Part shown: positions 43,926 through 56,400 of the stretch, piece by piece | Layout: each line of letters begins with the position of its first letter | How positions within the stretch are numbered: the first letter of the stretch is position 1 | From: Clitoria ternatea | Taxonomy: Eukaryota; Streptophyta; Magnoliopsida; Fabales; Fabaceae | Direction of reading: 5' to 3' | DNA: 64,000 bases | NCBI GenBank assembly: GCA_037962975.1 | Contig: CM075674.1 | Span: forward strand, 38,764,501-38,828,500 | Program-made: the position numbers and the translations under genes | Notes under the pieces: generated by a model | Seen by the model: only the letters and a program-made list of their open reading frames with translations | Told to the model about the DNA's origin: nothing | Databases searched by the model: none

Positions 43926-44110
43926 ACTTGGCCCTAATGAGTGGCGAGGATCATACCTCTTTAAGGTTGTACCGAACCCCGACGAGTGGCACCCCAACCA
44001 ATGGTTGGTTACTTGACCCAATCGAGTGGCAAAGATCAATTATTATTAAAATCGTACTGAGCCCCAATGAGTGGTGAGAGTAAATTACTTAGGTTTTTTA
44101 CCTAAGTCCT
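43926..44110 (+). repeat. Short tandem repeats after the gypsy pol
   Basis: 'cc(c/t)aatgagtggcgaggatca' and variants ('ccccgacgagtggca', 'cccaatcgagtggcaaagatca', 'ccccaatgagtggtgag') recur at about 41-45-bp steps near 43930, 43977, 44017 and 44060. Repeats of this GAGTGG style are usual downstream of pol in Tat-type elements. Confidence 0.6.
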
Positions 44111-44449
44111 TTTTCACGTAAAAAAATTTATGTAAGTTGATTCATAACGGATAATACACATTATATACAACGTCCTATGTGACTTAGCAAATTGTGTTCG
44201 AGGTTGCTGACAAAAGTAAAGACAAACTTCCTAAGTTGCTTCTACTATAATTAAGATATACCAAAAAAGGAGCATGTTCATTCATATTAAAGGGAAGTTA
44301 CGAAACTGGAGCCTATCCCGGAACAAGGCTACAACGATCGACAAAAATAAATTAATAAAGGACCAAGGGAGGAATTTATCAAGGTCGAAGGTAGTCACAA
44401 AGGTGGAGCAATCTTTTGGCCAATCCCAAAAGCATCATCAGGAGTTACT

Positions 44450-45620
44450 TGAGCATTTTTTTACCAGGAAGAGGTGTCTCTTAGAGTCATTGATTGGTTG
44501 GGTGGTAAAGGGGCGAGCTCAAATGGGACATCATCAGGCTCCCAGAGTCCATTATTGGTTATGGCCAACAACTCCCCTTCATGAAATTGGAAATACAGGC
44601 TGATGCCATTCAGATTGAGAACCATATTGGGGTTACGATGCATAACCTGGCGGATGGCGGCACTGAACGTTTCGTCCGCCACGGTCCCACAGAGCTCCAT
44701 TGCCTGCACCGCCATCCCTAGATTTATTCTCACTTCTTCCCGTACCCTGTCATTCTCTTCATGAATGGCGGTTTTGTTTTTAATTTTCTTGTTCAAGGAA
44801 GCAATTTTAGCTTCATACTGCTTCTGGTCTCTATTGTGATCGCCTTGTGATATCGCCAGCTCATTGTTCGCAGCCAGGAGCTCATTCTATGCCTTTTTTT
44901 TAGTATTCTTGGCATCAATGGTCTTCTACACTATTTTTTTGTTCTCCACTTTCAGCTTTTGGTTTTCTTCTCATGGCTGCTCTATTTTTTTCTTATCAAC
45001 CTTTAACTGCTCCAGCTCCTTCAGGGTAGTAACAAGAGCAGTTTCTTTCTCGCCCACAGTCTTGTCTCTAGCCTTGACTACCTCCAAAAATAAAGCTATT
45101 TCTTTGGTGACAACCCGAAGCTTAGCATCCAGGGCTTGAATCTGGTCATAATAGCTTGAGCTTTGTTCAACATGATCTGTAAGACCCTTGAAAGATTTAA
45201 GCATCCCTTCCACCTCTCGTAGGTGCCACCTCCCAGCGTCTATAGCTGCCCTTACCTCGCCTAGGTCCAGGTCGGTGCGAGGGAAGTACCAGGGTACCTC
45301 CAAATGCCCCTAGTCTTCTTCATTTCTATGCCAAGCCAAATAGGCGCCCAATCTCTACCCCAAAGAAGGAGCATATAACTGCTTCGACGTCGTTATTCTT
45401 GGGGATGTCTCTGTCTCTTGTTCAGTAGCTGGAGATTACAGGTCTATGGTTTTGTCAGGCATCTCCTCTTCTTCAATCACTTTTTCAACCACTTCTTTAT
45501 TTTTTGCCTTCTTGGCAACAGATGATAGCTCCTCCACTCAGTGATGCTTCTGTCTTAGCCTTCTTTCGAAAAACTTAAAGATTCTTAAGGCAACTACGAA
45601 CACTTCTTCTTAGAAATTTT
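44450..45620 (-). pseudogene. Antisense ORF (aORF) of the gypsy element, coiled-coil protein
   Basis: Two long minus-strand frames (45303-44971 and 44796-44461) plus readable stretches around them give one protein-like order. First comes a basic/acidic part with 'EELSSVAKKAKN' (about 45530), then 'LAWHRNEED' and 'EVPWYFPRTDLDLGEV' (about 45300), and then a long Glu/Lys/Leu-rich coiled-coil region ('LKELEQLKVDKKKIEQ', 'ENDRVREEVRINLG'). It ends near 44461 with 'FELAPLPPNQ'. Stops near 45440, 45365 and 45315 and frame changes show decay. Antisense ORFs between pol and the 3' LTR are known from Tat-lineage plant gypsy elements; their function is unknown. Host-gene capture is less likely given the position. 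Confidence 0.6.
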
Positions 45621-45703
45621 CTAGGGTTTGAATCTCTCGGAATTTTGGCAGAGTTTTAGTAATAAAGATGTAAACGTGATTTTTTGAGTGTCTTCGAGTT
45701 CCC

Positions 45704-45713
45704 TCTTATAAAC
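45704..45713 (-). promoter_or_regulatory. TATA-like box upstream of the antisense ORF
   Basis: On the minus strand 'cgtttataagaggg' lies about 100 bp before the readable start of the aORF. It is preceded by GC-richer text including 'acgacgtcgt' and followed by a leader without long A/T runs. This fits a separate antisense promoter. Confidence 0.4.
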
Positions 45714-46071
45714 GTGGCTAGGGGCAACCAGTACGACGTCGTTTCACATATTACACACATTTCAAATTTTTAGGCCGAGCCGTTTTGATTTCCATGGCCC
45801 ATTGTCCAAAAAGTAACCGCCAAAATCAAATAAAGAAAGGTAACCATCACACATGATTAGAAACTAAAGTTGCATGATTGGCGTAGCCTACTATGCACGA
45901 AACGTCACATTTTACAAGAATAATAAATGCGATACAATTGCAAGTATAGAGCAGGTAAGCAAAAAATTTCCAAATTACAAATAGCCTCAAAGTTACCTAT
46001 GTTCATAATAGGTACCTCGACCAAGAGTTTATAGCTCATTGAAGCAACCGGTATGATCACTTCAACAAGCT

Positions 46072-46081
46072 AGGGGGAAAA
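46072..46081 (+). other. Polypurine tract of the gypsy element
   Basis: 'agggggaaaa' sits directly against the 3' LTR start 'tgatctgg', fixing the LTR boundary. Confidence 0.85.
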
Positions 46082-46775
46082 TGATCTGGTCTTAAGACCG
46101 ACCCCTGGACTTTAAGGTAATTTGATTAAAATCCATCATCTGGAATCGACATGACGTGATAATCGGTATGAGCTATTCTCTTAACGCCGACATCTTATAT
46201 AATGAAATGATTTAAACACCAGAATGTGTTGTCACGTGAAAGGTCCCTAAACTAACCCTGTTACGAGTTATTCACTCAATACCAGAGGGTCAAAGTTGAC
46301 ATATTCCTTAGCGTGCTAAACAAGTAGCCTGCAAAGTGACTGATGGGTAGGTAGAGCCATTGCGAAACATCTCCATCACCAGTCAGCTCCACTGTAGAAG
46401 AGCAGAGCAAGTACTAACATCATGTACGGAAAACTTGGTGAACAAAGAGATGTTTTCGCTACATCTAGATATAAATACCCATGCATCAACGTAACATATA
46501 AGAACATTCTCTCAAACCTTACGCTTGAGCTCACAAATTCCTTTGAACTTTTACTGACTTGAGCGTCAGAGTGCCTTTGCAGGTGACACTTCCTTTCACC
46601 CCAACATGCATTAGGCTAGTGATTTGGTATGAGGAATCACTCCAAGACCTTTATTCCCCACTGGAATCGAGGATATAATACCGGATCCCCACTAGACCGG
46701 TGTAACATTAAAAAGTAAATGAGAGATTTAAGTATTGTCATAAGGCAAGACATTACACCTCGGAGAAGACCAGTT

Positions 46776-46777
<2 letters not shown>
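46082..46777 (+). repeat. 3' LTR of the gypsy element
   Basis: 696 bp, 'tgatctgg' to 'accagttca'. It carries a small insertion relative to the 5' LTR near 46457 ('cgctacatct') just before the TATA box 'tataaata' (about 46470). Confidence 0.85.

Positions 46778-46820
<43 letters not shown>
46777..46820. repeat. (AT)n microsatellite at the gypsy 3' junction
   Basis: About 22 uninterrupted AT dinucleotides start exactly at the LTR end. Expansion from an 'atata' target could have erased the TSD. Confidence 0.95.
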
Positions 46821-46826
<6 letters not shown>

Positions 46827-47010
46827 TTATGTCATTTTACCCTTAACAATTAGTTTTTACTAAATATATTTTAATTTAGTTAATTAACTTATATCTTTTC
46901 AGCTTTTAGCTATTAACTTTAAACTTTTAGCTAACGTATATAAATATATATCATTTATGTCAATTTACCTTTAATAATTACTTTAAACATTTTAATTTTG
47001 TAAATGAGAC
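46821..47010. repeat. AT-rich repeat shared with 52690-52830
   Basis: 'tttatgtcattttacc' then 'aacaattagttttta' and 'ttaattaacttata' are found here and at about 52712-52795; the first motif occurs again near 46960. It appears to be a fragment of the MITE-like repeat described at 52368-53026. Confidence 0.5.
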
Positions 47011-47017
47011 TCTAACA

Positions 47018-47245
47018 GTCCCAATGGTAAGCTCGTGTCTTGGCTAATGAAAGGGGATAGGTTTGAAACCCAAGTCCCCTTATCTTTATGTATTTTTAGT
47101 ATTAAAACTGGAACTTGCATGTTGTGTTATGATTAATCTGTTTGCTTTCTTGAAATAAAAATGTGGCTGTCTTGATAGCAATGGCAAAGTGTTAGGTTCA
47201 AAGGGGAGTAGGTTCAAGTTGTGATTCCTTACTTTTTTTAAGTTT
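47018..47245 (+). other. Two SINE-like A/B-box units
   Basis: Unit 1 has an A-box-like 'tggtaagctcgtg' at 47025 and a B-box-like 'ggtttgaaacc' at 47060-47070. Unit 2 has 'tggcaaagtgt' at 47182 and 'ggttcaagttg' at 47211-47221. Both share 'aagggga(g)ta' before the B box. The spacing of ~30-35 bp matches RNA polymerase III internal promoters of tRNA-derived SINEs. There is no cloverleaf, so they are not tRNA genes. No TSDs were identified. Confidence 0.35.
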
Positions 47246-47689
47246 TTCTTCTTTTTCTTTTATCTTTTTATTTATTTATGTATTTATTTATTTATTTTCT
47301 TCTTATTTCCTCTTGATTATTATTTTAGTTTCCCTTTTTATATGGTTAATAGGCTCTTTCTTTAAAAAATAATTTAATTTAACTTATTTCTTTATTTTAT
47401 TTTATTTCACTCTTTTTCTAGTGCTTGATGTAAAAAATAAAATTATCATTTTCTTATAGGTATGTTAATTTACATTCTTTGTTGACTATACTAAAAACTA
47501 AAAAAATATATTTCCAATTTATTCCTGAAATTTTGGATTGTTTTCTTAGAATTAAAATCATCCGTTTCATTAAATAAATCATGCAATTGGAATACTCTGT
47601 TTTGTATTCTCCTCTCGCATAAAACTTATCTTTTATTAAAATTCTCAAAAAATGTAATGAAGTCTCCTTTAGAAAAACATTTTCAAATT

Positions 47690-48295
47690 TTATTTCTACC
47701 TAGAACTACATAACTTTGATTTCCTAATGTACTCAGGAATATGTATGGACGAGAATAATTCTGTCAGGCTCATTTTCCTTTTAATAATTTTTATTTGCCG
47801 TTGTTTATTTTGAACAATTTTAAATCGTTACCATTTAATTTGAAAAAATCATTTTATTATTGTGAGATTAATTTAGATGAGACATCTTGTTAATCTTGTC
47901 AATTTTTCAACCTTCTTGTCATCTATTAAAAATAACAATTTTCCTTGTGAAAGGATTAATTTGGACGAGACGTCTGATTAATCTTTTTGTCTCTTTTTAA
48001 AAAATGTTCGATTTAAGATTAATTTGGATAACATGCCTTGTTAACCTTATTTCAATATTTCATTTTTCCTTGTATGTGTTTATTTCTTTTCTTGGAGGTT
48101 AGGTTAGTTTCTGGACTATTTAAAATGTGCGTGATCAATTTGAGGTAACTCATTTTTATGACCAATGCCTAAACGAAGGTTTTCTCGATATTTTACCTTT
48201 AAATAAATATTAGTAGCGACTCTGTTTTTTCAAAAGGATTTTGAAACTTTTTTTTCAGTTGACCACCCATCGTGATCCTGGTCATGACCTGTACC
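47690..48295 (+). mobile_element. Diverged copy of the gypsy LTR remnant seen at 1-1180
   Basis: Shows the same series as 207-1170: 'ctagaactacat', 'gaatatgtat', three spaced 'gattaatttgga(t/c)' + 'cttgttaa' units near 47871, 47953 and 48013, then 'tagcgactctgtt' (about 48213) and 'gatcctggtcatgacc' (about 48274). It is shorter and more mutated than the first copy. Confidence 0.55.
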
Positions 48296-50985
48296 ATGGT
48301 TTCTTGTGCTCATATATGAAAAGCTATAAACATAACATTGAAGGAAACAATGCATGCATATTAATCACTTTTAAAATCATACTTTTAAGGCATTGAAAAA
48401 CATCTACAAGTATATCATACTAAGGAAAAAAGAGAAAGAAAGAAAAAAGGTAAGACCTTCACATTGTTTAAGCTAACAACCCAAACTTAAACAACAACCA
48501 TCAAAGAGCAATATGATACAAATCTTAAGCAAAAGAACTTGATCATTTATTTAACCAAAATCAAAAACATACATGATATGTGAAAATAAAAACACAAAAG
48601 TCCTCTACATAGGAGTTATACCTTATCTCCTTATGGGAAGGGAGACAATGCACACTCCACTCTCTCTTTTTGGTTTTACAAGTGAAGAAGAAGGAACACT
48701 CTTCTATTTTCTCTCAAACCCTTAACCCCTTACTAGGAAGATGAAAATGAAAAAAAAAAAGAGCTCTCTTTCAAAATTTTACAAACCCTTATTTTCTGAA
48801 CCCCAATAAGAAAACTTAAAAAAGGAAAGTTAAAAGAGGACCCTCAAGGAAAAAGTATTAATGAGAAGAAACTAAAAATCAAACCAAGGACTCTTTCCTC
48901 TTCTTTTTCCCCATCTTTTATAGAGCAAATGAAAGGCTTTCTACTCTTGAAACCCTAGCCACCTTGTGTCTTTTTTTGAAAAAAAGGGAAAGCTAAGACC
49001 TATTGAGTAAAATGAGGTTTGGTCCTTATCTCATACCCTTTATTTTTCCATACATCAAAGTTTTTTTTCAAATTTTCCCTTCCTTTTTCCATTTCTTCCC
49101 AACCTTTATCCTTTTTTTCTTCTTTTTCTTTCTCTCTCTTTTCTTCTTTTTCTATTTTTTCTTCTTTTCCTTCATTTTCTTTCTCTTTATTTTCCTTTTT
49201 CCATTGAAGTTTTTTTTGGGTCAGACGAAAATGAGTGTCCACAATTGAACTCAAATATAAAATAAATTATCTCTTAAAATCAAGGTGGTTGATAATAAAA
49301 ATTAAATTTTGTTTATAAAATTTAATTCAAATATTTATTAAAATAAATGAAATACTAACAATAAATATTTTATTTAATTTTTAAATTATAAAGTTAATAA
49401 TAATTTATTCAAATATAAATAAAACAAAGAAAATCCCAAACTTAAGCATTCCACGGGTGAAAATACGAGTATATAATACAATGTTTCTCAAGTTTTGGAC
49501 ACGTGACTTGTCTTAGGAGCTAGAATGAGGAAACAAACTTAGTATTTGTTTGGTATATAATTGGAGAAACAAAATTATAAAAGTAAAAATATTTAAATAT
49601 TAATATTAATTATTCATATCGTTTGAAACAGTTAAAACTTTGTTTAACCGTAAAATCTTTTTCTTCCCTTTACAAAACTTTGTTTGCCATTTTCTAATAT
49701 TTTAAAAATAGGAACTTAGTCATTTAATCAAATATCTTGAGTAACATTTTAGGTATGTAAAGAATTTCTCTCCATCCGACTACCCACCATTTAGAAAACT
49801 GATTTTCTATTTTTTAAGAAAATCAGAAAATTCTTTTAAAAGGTTTTCTAAGGAAAGTAAAAAAATAAAAAAAACGGTAACTGAATTACAAGATAAGATA
49901 ATTGAATTACAAGATAAAAATTATTGTAACCATTTTTTATGATAATATTTTTATCACTCTTTGTAACTATTTTGAAATATATTTAAACATAAACTCATTT
50001 GCTCTTATTTTAATATTACTTTAAATTTTTGTCACAATTTTTATGTGATGCATATATTATATAATATTGTCATAAATAATATATATATAAGACATATTTC
50101 AATTAATTTGAATTAAAGAATGTTTGAAAAAAATTTAAAAACTGAGTGTACTTGAACAACTTTTTTTAGTTTTCTAGTTTTCCAAATTGAAAATCTGTCA
50201 TATTATCTAAACGAGTTTTCAAAATTTTTCTAGCTATTCTAGAAAAAAAAAATTTTGGAAAAGAAGCGGAAAACTTTTCTCAGAAAACTAGAATAAACAA
50301 TTAAAGTTAATTATTTTCTTTGTTATATGTTTTTTTTGGAATATGTATGTACATAAATCATAAAAAATAATTATATATACAATTTCAAATAAGATGCTAA
50401 TTTTTAGCAACATTACACATGCAAATAAGGAATAAGATACTTAAAAACATATTTGGTAAGAACCTCTACTAGAAAATTTAAGAAACAAGAGAGACAACGT
50501 TATTAATTTTTTAAAAGGATAAAATAAATGTTTTGTCCCTGATATTTAGGATTTAGGGTTTTTGTTGTTTCAATTTGATTCTTTGCATTTTGAAACAGTT
50601 TTAAAATAATTATTTTCATTAAAAAAAGTTAATAGAAACTTATCTTTTAAATTGATTTAAAATATACTTTTTAAATCAGTTTTTATTGAGAAAATGATTT
50701 AAAATATCTACTTTTTAATTTGATTTACTATTAACTGAGTTAAAATATTAGATTTAAAAATAGTTTTTAAATCGATTCTTAGTAAAAACTGATCTAAAAA
50801 GAATATTTTAAATCTATTTTGCGATAACGGATTAGAAAGACAAGTTTTTGTTAATTTTTTTAATGAGAAGAACCATGTTGAAACCATTTTAAAACGTAAG
50901 AGATTAAATTAAGACAAAAAACATCTAAGACTAAATTAAAATATAAAATAAACGTAAGAAGTAAACATATATTTTAACATTTTTC
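48296..50985. other. Intergenic stretch with a pyrimidine-rich tract
   Basis: No gene seen. At about 49045-49215 the plus strand is almost only T and C (minus strand A/G), which creates low-complexity frames on both strands (Phe/Ser one way, Lys/Glu the other). These are not credited as genes. The rest is AT-rich. Confidence 0.5.
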
Positions 50986-50989
50986 AAAA

Positions 50990-51345
50990 ACAATTGTTTG
51001 CTTTTTATCTTTCTTTTTTAAGGTAGGAGGCTCAAGGCCTGTATTATTAACTAAACATTTACAAATCTAGACAATGAAGGTCCAATCATGAGATAAAATA
51101 TTGGCAAGATTGAGGGGAGGAACATCATGAACACCAATGCAAGATTGAAGGGCAAAATTGGCAAGTAAATATGCAATTCTATTAGCTTCTCTAAGAATGT
51201 TTTTTATTTTGATTTGCTTAAGATTGTTCATCAGACCTCTACGTTTAACAGCATTCTTGATTAACTCTTCTACAATAGTTTGATAATTCAATTGCATTCC
51301 TAACTTTTTGATATTTAGTATGTTAACCAAACTTTTCTTTGTTTT
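50990..51345 (-). pseudogene. LINE-type RNase H C-terminal fragment
   Basis: The minus-strand frame 51330-51067 reads 'NILREANRIAYLLANFAL' and 'VPPLNLANIL', matching the end of the plant RNase H-like (RVT_3) domain found at the 3' end of L1-type LINEs. After the stop at 51067 a short 3' tail ends in an A-rich run ('taaaaaagaaag', minus strand, about 51015). The upstream domains are missing, as in a 5'-truncated LINE insertion. A fragment of a cellular RVT_3 protein is the alternative. Confidence 0.5.
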
Positions 51346-52367
51346 TTACTCATTCTCAAATCTTCATATGGATTTTTGAAGCCTCATGCAAAGATTTTTT
51401 TTTATTCAAATTCAACCATGTGCATGCAAAAAATACATATGTATGTATAAAGCCCATATCCCAATATTATCGAGCGTGCATGGAGGAAAATCAACAAATT
51501 TAAAATATTTCAGCACAAATTCACTTACATGTTAGTCCATTTTTTTTGAACCTCAAACATATGTATATATAAAGCCGTTGGAAAGTGGGTTTAAACATTT
51601 AATTATTTAAGGATTGAACTTATAGTCACAATACAATGAGTTTAAATTTCATAAATGGAAGAATTTTAGAAGGGTGGCATATAAGTATTTATGTGAGTAT
51701 TCATTGAACTTTGAGCTATGTACTCAGTAGTTTTCGAGACCCAATTATCTATAAATTTTTTAATAAAAAAGCCTTAAAAAAATGAAAACCAAACAGTATA
51801 CAACTAAAACATTTGTTTTTACAACAATATTGAGATCAAATTTTATATTCTGAAATCTATTTCACCTAAATGATATTATGGCATTATTTCTATACCTAAT
51901 GCCTTAGGAATGAGGATGATGAGTACAAGAAAGGCAAATTTGAAGCAAGGTCCATTGCGAAGAAGAATGAAGCAACATGGACAAACAAAAATGTGTGCCC
52001 TTTCATCTTCATCTCTTTCTCTTTTTTTAAGTGTTTAATCAATTTCTAATTCAATAGCAAAAGAAGAAGACGAATTTAAATTTAAATAGATAACAAATAA
52101 CCAATGTGAGACAATTGACTACTGAGGGTTGGAATGTCTATCACGTACACGAGAAAAATCGAACAATAATCTCAAATTTTGGGAACACGTTGGAAATGAG
52201 TATCATTATAAATTATTTTTATATATATCAATTATAATTATAATTAATTATTGTATATGTTTTGATGTCTCCAGTAAAATTATAAAAATAATATGGAACG
52301 ATTAACACTAATTGGATATGTATATTTAAATTAATTGATTGATATAAATAAAATAAAAACAAAAGCT
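51346..52367. other. AT-rich intergenic stretch, no gene seen
   Basis: No credible coding region or RNA gene on either strand. Confidence 0.45.
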
Positions 52368-53026
52368 AGGTTATATTTGGTATAAGGTAATGATTAATGA
52401 TTTAAATTTATTGTCTTAAAAGTTTGTTTTGGTAAAGAAACTTAATTTAATAGTTTGTAGAGATTTTTAAAAAGTTACTTGAATATTATATTAGAAAATA
52501 TTATAAGTAGCGATTAAAGTAAGTTGTAACTTATTAATTTAAAAGTTTGTTAAATAAAATAGTCATGTTTAATAAATAGATTTATTTTAGTAACTTCTAG
52601 CATTTAAAAAGCTATTTAAAGTAACTTTTGCACTTATTTTATTTTTGATACATTTATATTTACTGATATGTTTTTTTAAAAAAAACCACTTATATATATA
52701 TATATATCAATATATATCGTTTATGTCATTTTACCTTTAACAATTAGTTTTTACCAAATACATTTTAATTTAATTAATTAACTTATATATTTTTAACTTT
52801 CGGCTATTAACTTTAAACAAAATTTTTAAACTTATAATCTTTAAACATATTTTACTTTTTCCACTTAATATTTTTTAAAATGCTCTTACTTATATTAAAA
52901 GAAAATGTTACTTATGGAATAGCTAGTTTTACTAAATATATTTTAATTAAATCAGTTAATCTATCAACTTATAGTTAGCTCATAAACTTCCAACCAGATT
53001 ATCTATTGTTTTGCCAAACTAACCCT
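52368..53026. mobile_element. MITE-like repeat (hAT-type ends)
   Basis: The left end 'aggttatatttgg' and the inverted right end 'agggttagtttgg' match at 11 of 13 positions. The ~660-bp interior is AT-rich and non-coding, with a run of TA repeats at about 52692-52708. Part of the interior recurs at 46821-47010. A clean TSD was not found, so borders are provisional. Confidence 0.4.
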
Positions 53027-53299
53027 TATTTAAAGAATAATTTATTAGTTTATAATAAAATCAAAACATTTTAAATACATAATTAATGATAAAACTTTTA
53101 TTTACCTTGACAAAAGTATAAATAAGACATAATTAACAACTCATTCTCCATCTTAAAAAAAAACCAACAACTCGTTCTCTTTATTTGTAAAAACAAAAAC
53201 CTGTTTCCAAATCAGCTTCTTATCAGATAATTTTTTTTACTGCTATCATTCATAAAACTATTTTATAAAATCAATTTAAACTTTTTTTAAAAAAGAAAA

Positions 53300-53442
53300 A
53301 CCAGTAAAGACAGTAAAAGAAACACTCGCGCTTCGTTCCCTTTTCTTATGGATCTCTTCTTCAACCCTATTGACCAATAAAAACACCTTTATTATGATTA
53401 TTATTACTATTAACCATCAAGTAATATTAGTAGAATGTGAAG
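53300..53442 (+). promoter_or_regulatory. Proximal promoter / 5' leader of the TBL gene
   Basis: A CCAAT-type box ('gaccaataaaa', about 53371) and GC-richer 'actcgcgcttcg' (about 53324) precede the start codon. The TATA box is not obvious. An upstream minimal ORF (ATG TGA at 53435-53440) sits directly before the start codon. Confidence 0.35.
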
Positions 53443-56400
53443 ATGAAGAGAGAATTAACATATGCACTCTCTTTTCTGGTCCTCTTACCATCTTCCATAT
53501 TATTTTTCAGCTTCGTGTACCCTCTTGATCGACAGTTTCTTTCTCGCTTTGCTTTATTGGCGTCACACATAGGAGAAGAGTGTGATCATTCGATAGGTCG
53601 TTGGGTGTGGGATGAAACATACCCACAACAATTATACGATGAAAATTGCCCCTTTCTTGATCCTGGATTCCGGTGTCGCCAAAATGGACGAAGAGATGAA
53701 GGTTATCGTAAATGGAGATGGCAACCTTATGGATGTGACATTCCTAGGTACGTATATATAAAATATTAATCTTGTCATCATGCACACTTGCTACTTTCTA
53801 CATGCATCCATGCATGCATGATCTATGTATTTTATGTATGTATGCTTGATCTGTTTTTCCAGATTGATAGGCTTTGTAATTTTGAGATTAAGTCAATCTC
53901 AAATTGGTGACATCAGCGGATTCATGTAGGTTCAACTTTTTTTTTAACCTTCCCTTCCTTTCAGAGAAGACAAGGGGTTTGGGTGGAAATTAAGAGCCAA
54001 CAAAGGCAGTGAGAGAGGAGAGAGGAGAATGAGGCACAACTTGTAGAAACACTTGAGGACAGTAAGTTCCTCATTTTCAGCAGGGGCTGTCCAGACTTAG
54101 TATGTGAAATGACATGAATAATCTGAAATTTTGTTATCCTTGGAATGGGTAAAGGAGATTGAATAAATGTTGAGACTCTTAATACGATCCTCACTTTTAA
54201 TATTTTATGTTAAGGTCAAACATTAATTGTGATGACTCTTGTTTTTGTGACTTAAGATAGTTTTAATAGTGTTGATAAATTACATCAAAATAAAGTTAGA
54301 ATAAACCTCCAATTTCGTTTTGTCCTTGGAGTTATTATGAGTTAGAGAAATGTTTATGTGTACACATACCATAGTGAAAGAAATAGAGAGAAGAAGAAAG
54401 AGAAATATATGATAATATGCATGATGATGTGAGAGTAATAAAGAAAAAAAAATGCATGAATTAATGTATGATTTTATTGTTTAAATAATGTATCTCTAGA
54501 TATGAGTTAAGGATCAACAAAGGAAAAACTATTGATAGTTTAGGACCACTGCATTATCTAGGTTCCCGATCAATCTTCATTTTACAAGTACTCAAATTAA
54601 AAGATGTTAAAAGAAAAAAAATAATATTGTAATTACTTACATGCATTTATGCTTGATACATTATAATTCACATTCACATTTTTGGCCTTGGTGAGTAGCC
54701 AGCTGGTAGCGAGTTCTGATGCATATGATGGTGTGATGATTCAGATTCAATGCGAGTGATCTCCTAGAGAGGGGTCGCAATGGACGCATTGTGTTTGCGG
54801 GTGATTCGGTGGGCAGAAACCAGTGGGAGTCTTTTCTATGCATGCTGGCAAAAGGGGTCTCCAATACCTCTGAAATATATGAAGTGAATGGAAATCCCAT
54901 AACCAAGCACAAGGGCTACCTGGCCATGAGGTTTCAAGAATACAACATGACAGTTGAGTATTACAGGACACCCTTCTTGTGCATTATAGGTCGTCCACCA
55001 CTCAACTCATCCAATCAAGTTCGAAGGACTATCAAGCTTGACCAATTGCACTGGTATTCCACTAGATGGGTAGGAGCAGATGTTCTCATTTTCAATTCCG
55101 GCCATTGGTGGAATTCAGACAAAACTATCAAGTCGTATGTCAATCACAACCATTTCCTTTTAAAGAATCTTTTATGATCTGAAAACAAGCTCCTTAAGTT
55201 TTTTTTGCAGGAGCACCTATTTCCAGGAAGGAGGAAAGGTGAACATGACCATGAATGTGAAAGAAGCATTTAGGAGATCCTTAGAGACATGGAAATCATG
55301 GGCATTGCATAATCTAGATCCTAGGAGGAGTTTCGTCTTTTTTCGTGGCTTTTCCTCTGTTCATTACTGGCAAGTGCATTGACGCAATTGTTTTGGTCAT
55401 TTAACAGTACGTTACAGCGCGAGAAATTAGTCTAACACCAAGTGATACCGCCTCAATCTTTGCATTGTGAAAACTACTAGAAATCCAAAAGAATAACAGA
55501 ACGTTACAACCTCCCCTCATTTGGTAACAAAATCAGAATATAGGTCTTGTAAAAAGAGGGGAAATGCTGTTGGGTTGGGGCACTTTCACTCTCACACAAA
55601 ACACAAGAAGAGGGACAAGAATTGGAACAATATTGAATCGCAACACACTCCAGCACATATACACTCACACAGTTAAGAGGCTTACATATTTATTTATATA
55701 GGCTATTAGTAACTACCAATAATAGTAACTAACTCTTAACAGCCTAGCAGTTATAACAAACTGAATTACACTCAACACACCCTTTTAATTTAGATTTGCA
55801 AAGGATTGAACACCCAATTTCTTTCTAATCAACATAAACCTATCATTCTTCAATGGCTTTGTTAAAATATGAACAACCTGTTCCTCTGTCTTGCGGTAAA
55901 CCAGTTCAATCCTTCCTTCATGCACTTGTTTTCTCAGATAATGAAATCTGGTCTCTATATGTTTGCTCCTCCCATGTGCAATTAGATTTTTGACCAAATT
56001 GATTGCTGAAATATTGTCCACTATTAACACCATTGGTTTCTTTGGTTTCAACTGCATTTGGTCTAATAAAGTTTGAAGCCACACAGCTTGACTTGCACCA
56101 GTTGATCCAGCTACATATTCAGCTTCATAGGAAGATAAAGCCACAATTGATTGCTTCTTTGAACTCCATGAAAATGCAGTATCACACAATTGAAAAACAT
56201 ACCCACTTGTACTATTTCCATCTTCCTTATCACCACACCAATCCAAATCTGTGAATCCAATGATAGCAAACCAAAATCAAGAGTCCCTATGACATATCTT
56301 AGGATCCTTTTTGCAGCAAACATATGTGAAGTTTTTGGATTCTCCACAAATCTACTCACCAATCCCACAACATATGAAACATCTGGTCTACTATTGCACA

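Larger units (their letters stand above)
35285..46777 (+). mobile_element. Old Ty3/gypsy (Tat-type) retrotransposon with nested LTR
   Basis: Direct LTRs 35285-35971 and 46082-46777 bracket a degraded gag-pol, and a later 4.1-kb LTR insertion splits the RT. The LTRs differ at roughly one site in eight by eye, so the element is far older than the copia at 21.8 kb. The gag tail and RNase H resemble the Tat lineage (Retand/Ogre relatives). No integrase zinc finger or DDE core was found between RNase H (about 43920) and the 3' non-coding part. The expected 5-bp TSD is not seen ('atctt' on the left, 'atata' on the right). The left neighbour is a hAT fragment and the right neighbour an AT microsatellite. 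Confidence 0.85.

Noticed and set aside
47020..47075. Possible tRNA gene
   Set aside because: A- and B-box-like strings are present but no acceptor stem, anticodon arm or cloverleaf can be drawn; SINE-like at best.
49000..49254. Lys/Glu-rich 84-codon frame (minus) and its Phe-rich partner (plus)
   Set aside because: Both are readings of the polypyrimidine tract.
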